From NCBI GenBank assembly GCA_013821455.1, contig JACDGS010000038.1:1-40010 (forward strand): a stretch of DNA of 40,010 bases, in the 5' to 3' direction. Of this stretch, positions 17,066-24,863 are shown one piece after another. Both the position numbers and the translations under genes were made by a program. A model generated the notes under the pieces. It did no database searches. It saw only the letters and a program-made list of their open reading frames with translations, and was not told the DNA's origin. This stretch comes from Chthoniobacterales bacterium (GTDB lineage: Bacteria > Verrucomicrobiota > Verrucomicrobiia > Chthoniobacterales > UBA10450). Numbering within the stretch: position 1 is the stretch's first letter; each line of letters opens with the position of its first letter.

Positions 17066-17866
17066 ATGAATGGCTACGTCGTAACAGCATTCGGCATACT
17101 CATCATCGCCTTTGGCTCTTGGCTGAGCTTTTATGGTCAAGTGATACAGCGCAAGGCCGAGACAGAAAAAGCTCAAAAGAAGGCTGACTCGATGACACTT
17201 GCATTGAATGAAAAACTGCAGTCGCTCCTTGTAGCCGTTGGTGCGGCAAAAAGTGAAGAGTCCAAGAAGCTAACAGATGAAAAACTTCGAACTATCCAAG
17301 ATGATCTCCAAAAATGGGCAGCAGATTTCGCTCAGGCTAGGCCCGCTAGAAGACAAGAAGTCGAAGAGGCGCGTTCGGCGGCACTCCAGAAAGAGTTCCG
17401 AATCAGTGCCCAAGTGAGCCCCTTCTACTCATTCGCTATCCGCTTCATTGAAGAAACGATCCGTGCTTACGTATCTAAAATCGGAGAGAAACAAGGTGTC
17501 GAAGCGCCGAAGCTCCCAGACAATCTTTACGTTCCAGATGCGTACGTTAATGTGCCAATCAACTTTAGAGACGGCGCAAGATGGGAGATCACAATCGACG
17601 CGCAGAGGCCGGCACGTGAGGATATACCTCCCAGTATGACAATTAGGTTTGCCAGCGGGATGGGGAACTTCGGTCGGGCACGGTTTCGCGTCTTCGTATT
17701 GCAACAGAAACTAACCATTGACTTGGACGGAAACCTGCCAGACCCAGCTCCTTACCAAGGCTTCGTAGAGTGCGAACTCCCAGCTTACGAAGGTACAGTT
17801 CGGACGCTTCTCCAGAAGCAAATCGAAGCGCAACTTCTCAGTAGTCCTGGAGCAGAAAAAAATTAA
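17066..17866 (+). CDS. Unknown membrane-anchored coiled-coil protein
   Basis: A 266-residue protein that I do not recognise. Residues 4-26 (VVTAFGILIIAFGSWLSFYG) are a single transmembrane helix. Residues 30-110 are a charged helical coiled coil rich in Lys, Glu and Ala. A predicted globular part (about 130-255) contains INFRDGARWEITIDAQRPAR and MTIRFASGMGNFGRARFRVF. Codon use is less GC-rich than in the flanking core genes and no 9-mer copy occurs within 16707-19592, so recent acquisition is plausible. No operon partner is evident. Confidence 0.7.
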   Translation: MNGYVVTAFGILIIAFGSWLSFYGQVIQRKAETEKAQKKADSMTLALNEKLQSLLVAVGAAKSEESKKLTDEKLRTIQDDLQKWAADFAQARPARRQEVEEARSAALQKEFRISAQVSPFYSFAIRFIEETIRAYVSKIGEKQGVEAPKLPDNLYVPDAYVNVPINFRDGARWEITIDAQRPAREDIPPSMTIRFASGMGNFGRARFRVFVLQQKLTIDLDGNLPDPAPYQGFVECELPAYEGTVRTLLQKQIEAQLLSSPGAEKN

Positions 17867-17907
17867 GCGAAGCGTTGAGAGGTGTTAGTGTAGAGGGGCG
17901 CGGAGTT

Positions 17908-18143
17908 GGGATAGGGGTCAGTGGAATAGGCAGCAGACAGGTGTGCACTTGCCAGCCCGTCTGCGCCAAAGTATGCAAAAACTCGCGCCGATCGCCCCTC
18001 CAAAAGATCGCTTCCCGCCGATCGCCCCGGCACATCACGTGATAGAAGGCTCCCTCAAATTCGATCCGCACCTGTCTAGCCATCCCCCGCCTTCTATTCG
18101 CACGCAATTCTTAGCGCGAGAATATTCTCCTGACCCCTATCCC
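17908..18143. mobile_element. Relic of a REP/Y1-transposase element between 14-bp inverted repeats
   Basis: GGGATAGGGGTCAG at 17908-17921 and CTGACCCCTATCCC at 18130-18143 are perfect inverted repeats 236 bp apart outside to outside. Between them lies the 5' end of a RAYT-type transposase on the minus strand (see next entry). RAYT genes are commonly bounded by inverted REP-type sequences, so this looks like an internally deleted copy of such a unit. Confidence 0.7.
17940..18107 (-). pseudogene. Truncated REP-associated tyrosine (Y1) transposase
   Basis: The segment MARQVRIEFEGAFYHVMCRG, followed by DRREAIFWRGDRREFLHTLAQTG, is the N-terminus of the IS200-like RAYT/transposase 17 family (COG1943). 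The first such Met is at 18083. The match stops after GWQVHTC, where the active family would go on to the HUH metal-binding motif and the catalytic Tyr. Both are missing, and the frame instead runs into flanking-repeat sequence (LLPIPLTPIPTP). So only about 50 of some 200 residues remain and it cannot be catalytic. Confidence 0.85.
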
Positions 18144-18204
18144 CCCTACTGATCTTTCCCTCCAAAGCCTTCCTCCCCAAAGCCTTCCTCCTCCCTCATT
18201 AAGC

Positions 18205-18687
18205 TTACCCTTTGCCATCTGGAAATACCATGACGGCGGCAGGCTTCCCTAACATGTCTCGTTCCAAATCAGTGATTTTGACAGTCAACTTGTAGTGTCT
18301 TCCCCTTTGAGCAGCAAAAGACTCAAGTATTCGGACAGTTTTCTCCCGATTCACGATTCTCGGACGTCGCATATCTGACCGATTGTCCCCTTGAAGGATA
18401 ATTCCGTTTTCTTCGGTAGATAGTTGGAATGCGACGAAAAATTTGTCAGGAGGCCTAGGATTTAGAAGCCCTGGCGGCAATGCGGTGGGGAGTTCGATCC
18501 CAATTAGGCAGCCACAATCGGATTCGACCGTAAACGACCTGTTGACCACGTTATCTTTTCCAAGAACGAGAGCTTCATATAAGGGCATCCGCTCGTGGTT
18601 GCTCCGACTACGGCAATTCACGGCTCCAAAAGTGGCTAGGCACAGCAGCGCACCCGCAATTAATCCAACGCGAATCGCTGAGGTCAC
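18205..18687 (-). CDS. Small exported protein downstream of the RHS gene, possible immunity factor
   Basis: A 160-residue protein that I do not recognise. Residues 5-22 (IRVGLIAGALLCLATFGA) form a signal sequence; the Cys in AVNCRSR could be a lipidation site but the residue before it (Asn) fits a lipobox poorly. The mature part has a CGC motif (ESDCGCLIGIELP) and a strand-rich C-terminal half. It follows the RHS gene on the same strand with an 83-base gap. That is the standard place of an immunity gene for a polymorphic toxin, and export fits a periplasmic toxin. This role is inferred from position only. Confidence 0.6.
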   Translation of the reverse strand: MTSAIRVGLIAGALLCLATFGAVNCRSRSNHERMPLYEALVLGKDNVVNRSFTVESDCGCLIGIELPTALPPGLLNPRPPDKFFVAFQLSTEENGIILQGDNRSDMRRPRIVNREKTVRILESFAAQRGRHYKLTVKITDLERDMLGKPAAVMVFPDGKG

Positions 18688-18770
18688 CGTGAAAAAAGTT
18701 CCTGTTTGCTGCGGCGTCTCAAGACATGCAAGGCCCTGACGACACAGTTACGAGTAGAAGAAATAAGAAG

Positions 18771-21700
18771 TCAATGCTTCTTCTTGGGTAGAGGTTGTCC
18801 CTTCTGTTTCAGATAGCCGCCACCAGTCGGAAGACCATTGCTGGGATTTGAGGTCCAACCAGTTACATAAAACGAGTTTGGAAAGGCTGAGACGAAGTCT
18901 TGATATTGTTTGCTTCCTTGATACGTCTGGACATAGAAGGTTATAGAGATAGTTGCGAATGGCTGTGAACTTGCCGGGGTTGAGGTAGGGGACCCCCCGC
19001 CTCCCCCCTTCGAAGACGGGGCACGGGAGGCATCCTGCTTGTTTGCCTTGTCGATAGAATTGGCCAGCGTGTTCGGATTGCTAACGAAACCAATAGACCA
19101 CCAAGTTCGGTCCTCCAGGTTTTCTTCCGTTGCTATGTACCAAGCGGCCGCCGCAAAAAATGAGCAAGGACCCGTCAATGTCCAAGCGGTGGGACCCAGA
19201 TCATTCATCTCGTCTACAAATTGCGACAACGCCCTTTCATGTTCGTCATCAATCCAAGCGGACCGCGTCGCGGCGTTTGCCGTATAATGATCTACATCAA
19301 TCGCTAAACCATTCGGGCGATCAATCAGATTGCTGAAGGTGCTAAAATAACCCGTCTCGCCGGTAGAATCAGGCGTGTATGAGATCCAGCTGTGGCCGTC
19401 CGTGACTCCTCCGTTCCCGCGATAGGAGAAGATCGCAATTGTTCCGGAGGAGCCGCTGGGGTCATCCCACTTAACCGGGTTATTGCCGCAGTAGCGATAG
19501 ATGTTACTCGGGTCGCCGGCGAACCCAATCGAGTCGGGCTGGAGGAAGCGACCCCAGTCGGGCATGTAGAAGCGGTTGCGATTGTCTTGCAAGCCTAACG
19601 AGCCATACCAGCGCTGCCCGGTGAAAAGATGATCGGTCGCGTACGAGCTCGCGTTCAAGCTGCCGCCGCTAGCGTTGAAGATGTAGGGCGTGCCATAAGC
19701 ATCATAGGTGTATTGCTCGAGCAAGTTGCCGCTAACATCTGCGACATAGCTCGTGCTTCCTAATCCATCCGGATAATAGTAGCCGTATTGCGGGCTGCCC
19801 ATCTGCGTGACCAGGTCGCCCGGTAGCCCATAGACCATGATACGGCTGCGCACATCGCCAGTCGTATATTCGGTGAACATATTCCAGCCGTCCCAGACCG
19901 GGAAGGCGGTCGCTTGTCCGGTCACTCCCCGCGCTATGACTCGATTCAGCCCGTCATAGTAGAAGTTCGCCGTCGTGCTCGTGCTTGAAGCCTGGGTCAA
20001 GCGGTTGAGGGCATCGTAGGTATAGCTCCAGGCTACTCCATTGGCATCGAAGCGTGTGAGGACATTGCCGTTGTTATCGTAGGTCGCAGCCTTGCCACCC
20101 ACGCTGGTGTATTCGTTCAGGTAGTTTGGTATATAGTTGACCCCGTCCACACTGGCGCGGTTGCCGCTGGCATCCAGGTTATAGTTCGTCGTCGCGCCGC
20201 CGCTGGGTTGGTAAGTCCGTAACTGGCTGTTCTTATCATAGGTGAAGTTATCCGGAGTGGCGTTGTTGCGCTTTGCCGTCAGCCGATCGCCTACTTCGTT
20301 GTAGGTGTAATGGAAAGTCTTCGTTCCCGTGGTCAGCGGGTGGGTGATATCGGTGATGCGATTGGCGGCGTCGTAGGTAAAGGTGCTGTTGACTCCATTA
20401 AACAATTGCCGGCTGTTCACGTTGCCATTGTCATCGTAGCCATAGCTCGCCCACACCGAGCCGGTGCCCGGTTGCGTCACCGTCTGCAGTTGCTCGCGGT
20501 TGCTGTAGGCATAGGAGAGGGTGATGACTCCTGTCGTCCCATCGGTAAGAGTGGCGCTGGCGCGGTTCCCGTCCCCATCATAGGCATAACTCATGGTGCG
20601 ATGGTTGTTATCGTTGTAACGACTCGTCCATTCCTCCTGCGACTGGAGCGCGCCATCGTTGAAATGGGTGAAAAGGATGCTGGTGAAAGCATTATTACAA
20701 CTGATCATCCGGCTGGCATCATCGTAAGAGAGCGTGCGCGTCAGCCCCGTATCCCAGCTGTAACTGCTCTCCCGGTTGCGCGCGTCATAGGCGAAGGTTT
20801 CTACATTGCCATTGCGATTGGTAAAGGTCAGCAGGTTGCCATTGTAGTCGTAACCATGGGATTCTGTGGGATGGACGCCATTGAACAAGGGGTAGGTCGC
20901 CAAGATCAGCCGGTTCTGGCGGTCGTAACCGTAGCTGTAGGTATGGCCGCCTGGGTCGGTCATGCTGTCGAGTTTGCCGGCTTTCGTCCAGGTGTATTGC
21001 GTTACTGCGCTCGGCGTAGGCAGTTGACCTACCGTCATTTGCGTGAGCCGGTTCATCTCGTCGTAGCTATCGTAGGTGATCAGGTGATCATTACCTTCCT
21101 GCACCGATTTCTTATTCCCGGCCACGTCGTAGGTGTAATTGGTGGTGTGGCCTAACGAGTTGCGGTCGGCCCCGGCTGGGTCATCCAGGTCAAAGAGCCG
21201 GTCGCGTGCGTCGTAGTCGTAGGTCCAATGAACTCCGCCGGGATAATACTTGGGTTCGGTCTTCGTCTTAAGATTGCCCCCCGCGTCGTAGGTATATCCA
21301 GTCGTGGCCGCCTCTCCCGTGCCGTAACCGGTCGTCGCCGTGCTCACGCGCTTATTGTTATCGTAAACTTTCTTAATCACGTTGCCACTGGGCAGCACAG
21401 TGCGGGTGACATTCGTGTCGGTGTGGGCGTAGTCGTCCAGTCCCTGGTCGCCCGCACCGTAGTAGAAACTTGTCGTTAAGCTAGAGTTATGACCCGGCGA
21501 GGTGACCAACTTCACCCGCTTATAATCGTCGTAGGTATAACTGGTCATCACAGAGGTGGTGGCCGAGGTATCTTCGGTCACTGATTTCAGCGTGCCGTCT
21601 GGATTATAGAGATAATTGGTCTGGCTGCCGTCCGTATCGGGGTTTGTGACTGTTTTTAACTGACCGCGCGCGTTATAGGTAAAGGTGGTCGTATTCCCTC

Positions 21701-23372
21701 GCGGATCTTTCACGGTTTTGGGATAGTCGGTCGCAGGATCGTAGGTGTAGGTGGTTGGGTGTGTTCCCGGATATCCATCGCTCGCCGTAGCTGGAGGGTA
21801 AGATTGAAGCAGCTGGCCGCGATAGGGGTCATAAACGAAGGTCTCTGCGAGTCCGCTGCCGGCGGTGGCCGTGTTACTCACCATGGTATGCGAAGTGACC
21901 TGGCCAAAGCCGTTATAACTAAAGAGTTCGATCCCGCCATCCGGGTAATCGATTTCATTCCGCGTCATGTCGGCGTTGAGTTTGTAAACGGTCATTTTAC
22001 CCCGTTCATCGGTGACACTTGCCAACTGGTAACCGCTCGGGTCGTAGGTGAATTGCCGGCCAGACGCAGGCGTGTTCGGCCCGGAAGGATAGCTCACCGT
22101 GAGGGGCTTCCCGACGCTGTTGTTTGTATAGCTCGTGACATGGCCGTTCAGATCAGTGATCTTGCTCACGAAGCCATAGCTGTCGTAAGCAAAAGTGGTC
22201 GTGTTGTTGGTCGAAATAAAGTCGGATGTGCTCTTAAGAAGATAAGGAAGCGAAGCCCCACCGCCCGGAGACGCGCCGTAAGTCCAAACCCTGCTTGGCC
22301 CGTCCCCCCGCGTCTCTGTGCGAGTTGTGGTACTGGTGATCGCGAGACTGACGACTAGGGCGCCGGTGGCGGTATACTTTTCCTGGGATAACTGACCGCG
22401 CGCCCCGCCTGCCACGAAGAGATAAGTGATATTTTTCATCGACCCGGGATAGCGCAAATCCGCGCAGGTGCTGATCAACGGCACGCCGTTCGGCGCGGCA
22501 TTGGAGGCTTGATAGGTGTAACTAGCCGTACCATCGCTGGCAGTGCCACCCGTCCCGTTGTTGTAAGTGTAGGTCGCGCCGGTCAGGTCGTTGTAGGAAG
22601 CTCCGCTGAACAGCCTACTCGTGTAGCTATAGGTAACCGTCTGGGTGATGGTGCTGTAATACCCGGCATCGACGTGATTGATCGTGCTATCACTGGCGTT
22701 GTAAGAAACCTTGAGCCACCTTCCTGCCGGTTCAGTGATTTGAGAAAGACCGTAGGTAGCATAGGTAAGAGTGGTTACCTGCCCGTTAGGGTCGATGATT
22801 TGGTCGGCTTGCCGGAGGGAGACACCACTCCACTTCTCCGTCGTGTAGTTATAGGTGCCAGCCTGGTAGAAACGAACTTGGCCACCGTCCGAGAGGAGGA
22901 GATAGCAATAGCCATTTCCGCCGACGCTTTGGAAACGGTCGGTCACCCCCACTGGCCCGGAATAAACGCCGCCGTTGCCGGAGAATTGGATGACGCGGCC
23001 GTCGGGATAGTTAATCGTGTAGGAAACTGGGATGCCGTCATCCGCACTGTAGGTGCCGCTAGAACCCGACCACTGATAGGAATGACGCCAGCCGCCGCCG
23101 CCGCCGGTGCCCAGATCGCCGCCGCCGAGACCGCGGCTATTCATGGTGCGCGCCCACACCAGCGGGTAACTCCCCACCGCGCCGGCGACGACGAGGTCGG
23201 GAATCGTGCGCGTCGCGTTGGCGGTATAAGGGTCGTATGAGCTGCCGACATTACTGTTGCCATTAAAGAAGCCCGCCGAACCAGTCGGGTTGTCGTTAGG
23301 CACCGGGGTCGCGCTTGCCGCCACGGGCAGAAGAGCGAGTAAGGCGGCGAGCACCACGGCCGCACCAGGCAT
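18771..23372 (-). CDS. RHS/YD-repeat secreted protein with variable C-terminal domain
   Basis: A protein of about 1533 residues with a signal peptide (MPGAAVVLAALLALLPVAAS), then dozens of YD repeats (for example YTYDPATDYPKTVKDPRGNTT), and the RHS core ending (LGSTSYVADVSGNLLEQYTY, GRFLQPDSIGF, NNPVKWDDPSG). YD repeats wind into a hollow shell around the C-terminal cargo in this family. The last ~220 residues are the variable cargo and include GHSWISYTPD and GPCSFFAAAAWYIA, a His-then-Cys order that may be a permuted papain-like active site. The frame stays open to ATG 23501, but that extension is largely translated repeat DNA (23376-23459), so I chose ATG 23372. Three 9-mer copies occur (19593, 21150, 23293). 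Confidence 0.88.
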   Translation of the reverse strand: MPGAAVVLAALLALLPVAASATPVPNDNPTGSAGFFNGNSNVGSSYDPYTANATRTIPDLVVAGAVGSYPLVWARTMNSRGLGGGDLGTGGGGGWRHSYQWSGSSGTYSADDGIPVSYTINYPDGRVIQFSGNGGVYSGPVGVTDRFQSVGGNGYCYLLLSDGGQVRFYQAGTYNYTTEKWSGVSLRQADQIIDPNGQVTTLTYATYGLSQITEPAGRWLKVSYNASDSTINHVDAGYYSTITQTVTYSYTSRLFSGASYNDLTGATYTYNNGTGGTASDGTASYTYQASNAAPNGVPLISTCADLRYPGSMKNITYLFVAGGARGQLSQEKYTATGALVVSLAITSTTTRTETRGDGPSRVWTYGASPGGGASLPYLLKSTSDFISTNNTTTFAYDSYGFVSKITDLNGHVTSYTNNSVGKPLTVSYPSGPNTPASGRQFTYDPSGYQLASVTDERGKMTVYKLNADMTRNEIDYPDGGIELFSYNGFGQVTSHTMVSNTATAGSGLAETFVYDPYRGQLLQSYPPATASDGYPGTHPTTYTYDPATDYPKTVKDPRGNTTTFTYNARGQLKTVTNPDTDGSQTNYLYNPDGTLKSVTEDTSATTSVMTSYTYDDYKRVKLVTSPGHNSSLTTSFYYGAGDQGLDDYAHTDTNVTRTVLPSGNVIKKVYDNNKRVSTATTGYGTGEAATTGYTYDAGGNLKTKTEPKYYPGGVHWTYDYDARDRLFDLDDPAGADRNSLGHTTNYTYDVAGNKKSVQEGNDHLITYDSYDEMNRLTQMTVGQLPTPSAVTQYTWTKAGKLDSMTDPGGHTYSYGYDRQNRLILATYPLFNGVHPTESHGYDYNGNLLTFTNRNGNVETFAYDARNRESSYSWDTGLTRTLSYDDASRMISCNNAFTSILFTHFNDGALQSQEEWTSRYNDNNHRTMSYAYDGDGNRASATLTDGTTGVITLSYAYSNREQLQTVTQPGTGSVWASYGYDDNGNVNSRQLFNGVNSTFTYDAANRITDITHPLTTGTKTFHYTYNEVGDRLTAKRNNATPDNFTYDKNSQLRTYQPSGGATTNYNLDASGNRASVDGVNYIPNYLNEYTSVGGKAATYDNNGNVLTRFDANGVAWSYTYDALNRLTQASSTSTTANFYYDGLNRVIARGVTGQATAFPVWDGWNMFTEYTTGDVRSRIMVYGLPGDLVTQMGSPQYGYYYPDGLGSTSYVADVSGNLLEQYTYDAYGTPYIFNASGGSLNASSYATDHLFTGQRWYGSLGLQDNRNRFYMPDWGRFLQPDSIGFAGDPSNIYRYCGNNPVKWDDPSGSSGTIAIFSYRGNGGVTDGHSWISYTPDSTGETGYFSTFSNLIDRPNGLAIDVDHYTANAATRSAWIDDEHERALSQFVDEMNDLGPTAWTLTGPCSFFAAAAWYIATEENLEDRTWWSIGFVSNPNTLANSIDKANKQDASRAPSSKGGGGGSPTSTPASSQPFATISITFYVQTYQGSKQYQDFVSAFPNSFYVTGWTSNPSNGLPTGGGYLKQKGQPLPKKKH

Positions 23373-23375
23373 CGT

Positions 23376-23459
23376 CCTGTAGCGTGCGCTGTCCTCAGCG
23401 CATCGCTTGGAGCCGAAGTTTAGATCGCCGATTCCGCTGAGGACAGCGGACGCTACAGG
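23376..23459. repeat. Palindromic element, copy 1 (CCTGTAGCGTGCGCTGTCC type)
   Basis: The left arm TGTAGCGTGCGCTGTCCTCA (continuing GCG) is complementary, with one mismatch, to the right arm ending GGACAGCGGACGCTACA. The whole is 84 bp and could fold into a long hairpin. Copy 2 is at 38025-38106; the left arms are identical over 28 bases while the centres differ. It overlaps the region just upstream of the RHS start, where it is open in frame. Confidence 0.88.
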
Positions 23460-23513
23460 GTCAAAGGCCAAGCCAGAAAAAGAAAAAATAGAAGATTTCA
23501 TCGTCGTCCTTTC

Positions 23514-24149
23514 CTAGTAACCGCCCGGAAGATCGGCCGGGTTGTTCTCCGGGTGGGCGGTGTCGATGATCCAAAAATGCAGCACGTTCATGTCATCGGG
23601 CTGGTGCACCGCGATGCGACACGCGCCTGGCGTCTCGCTGGCTTGGAAGGGAAACACAACCGTGCCATCAGCGGCCGCGTGCAGCCCGTCGTCGGGGATC
23701 GTAACGATCCCGCCATCGAGCGGCTCGACAATGATTAACTGGCCGGCTAGCTCCACCGGGAATTGCACCGTCACGGTGACCGTCTGCTGCGGGTCTAATC
23801 CGAAGAGGGCGAAATCGACTCCACTTTTCTCCGGCTGGAAGGAAACGTCGTTCCCGTTGGCATCAATCCCGTAATCGACGGTGGCGCTGAGCGCGCGCGA
23901 GACGATCGGCTGCGGGTCGCCATCGCCTTGCGCCCGGGCGACGATGGAAATTAACATGCCGACACCGAGAACCACGAGAGCCAAGCCTGACGTAAAACCG
24001 CGGCAACGAGTGCAGAGAGCCCGAGTGCGGAGAGGGCGAGAGAGTTTCTGAAGTGCCCTTTCGGTGTCTTGGCGTGCTGAGCCGGGCGACCAGTTAGCCG
24101 ACGCCGATTTTGCAGTAATTTTGAGGTTCATTATAATTTCCATAGTCAT
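23514..24149 (-). CDS. Hypothetical exported protein upstream of the RHS gene
   Basis: A 211-residue protein that I do not recognise. It has a basic N-terminus and a hydrophobic segment at about residues 53-74 (SGLALVVLGVGMLISIVA) acting as a late signal or anchor. The exported part is beta-rich (VDFALFGLDPQQTVTVTVQF, LIIVEPLDGGIVTIPDDG, then FPFQASETPGACRIAVHQ). The stop lies only a few bases before the longest RHS frame, so the two are likely one operon and the protein may aid RHS secretion or assembly. In-frame ATGs at 24149 and 24131 (MNLKITAKS) are both possible starts. It contains no exact 9-mer copy. Confidence 0.65.
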   Translation of the reverse strand: MTMEIIMNLKITAKSASANWSPGSARQDTERALQKLSRPLRTRALCTRCRGFTSGLALVVLGVGMLISIVARAQGDGDPQPIVSRALSATVDYGIDANGNDVSFQPEKSGVDFALFGLDPQQTVTVTVQFPVELAGQLIIVEPLDGGIVTIPDDGLHAAADGTVVFPFQASETPGACRIAVHQPDDMNVLHFWIIDTAHPENNPADLPGGY

Positions 24150-24863
24150 TTTGCCTAGTCCGTCAAGAAAAATCTTTCCCGTTTGGTGGACCGCACTTCG
24201 TCTTGGTGGCTCTCTCGCCCACGAGCTGTGGCGCTTCTGTGAGTCGACTCAGGAAACCGACGGAAGTTGCGCAGTCTCTCCCTGCAAAAACTTCGGGACG
24301 CCGAAACTGAACTCGTCGCGGCCAACCCAAACTTTCCCATCCTCAAGATTAGCCACTTTACGCCGCCAGAAACTTTTTCGCGTCCGAGGTTGGCCACTTT
24401 GTGCCTCGCAAAACTTTGTCACCCCTCAAGTGGGCCGCTTTGGGCCGCGAATAACCTTTGCACGCCAGATCTGGGCTACTCCATGGCTCCAAAAAGTTTC
24501 GCGAGCTGCGCCGCAGTTTCGCCTCCGCTCGAAAAAGTTTGGCGCGCAGTCTGGCGGCACCAGACGATCTAAACCTCGTTAGACCCAGTCCTTTACTCGT
24601 TAGGCAAACCGCGGGCGGTTACCGCCGTGGAAGTCAGGCTCCCAGCCTGTAATCGACCGACGGCCTTCCAGCCGGCCGGCTACATCTCGCGCAGGCTGGC
24701 AGCCAGCCCGCCGAGTCAACCAGGATGGCCGGGCCTTCCGCCCGGCACACATGCCCTGCTAAAAATCTGTGTGAATCTGCGCAATCTGTGGACCCTTTCG
24801 GGATTTGCCGGGTAAACCTCTCCGCTCTCGCCATTCGCCGCCGAAGAGCTTAACTATCGCCGG
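24150..24863. other. 714-bp divergent intergenic region with phased A/T tracts and repeats
   Basis: No credible gene is seen. From about 24286 to 24540 short A/T tracts (AAACTTT, ACTTT and close forms) recur 13 times with alternating spacings near 16 and 25 bases, giving a unit of about 41 bases. Then come a 21-base repeat shared with 15474 (24589-24609, containing a 9-mer), a second 9-mer-like TCGTTAGAC at 24576, and small palindromic repeats based on CAGGCTGGCAGCC and GGCCGGGCCTTCCGCCCGGC at about 24640-24760. Promoters of both flanking genes should be in it, but I cannot place them. Confidence 0.6.
24286..24540. repeat. Degenerate array with ~41-bp unit and phased A/T tracts
   Basis: Tract positions: 24286, 24304, 24329, 24355, 24370, 24396, 24410, 24438, 24450, 24491, 24515 and 24532. 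The typical unit is AAACTTT, a C-rich spacer, GGCC, then ACTTT. The mean spacing is near 20.5-21 bases, about two turns of B-DNA, so the segment may be intrinsically curved. Units are diverged, unlike a CRISPR. Confidence 0.6.

Noticed and set aside
20310-21155. 281-codon plus-strand frame within the RHS gene, rich in Val/Ile/Gly
   Set aside because: The hydrophobic pattern comes from antisense reading of repeated Tyr-Asp codons; no start context or domain.
24064-24582. 172-codon frame across the phased A/T array
   Set aside because: Composition is governed by the 41-base repeat and the frame overlaps the start of the divergent gene; nothing suggests a protein.
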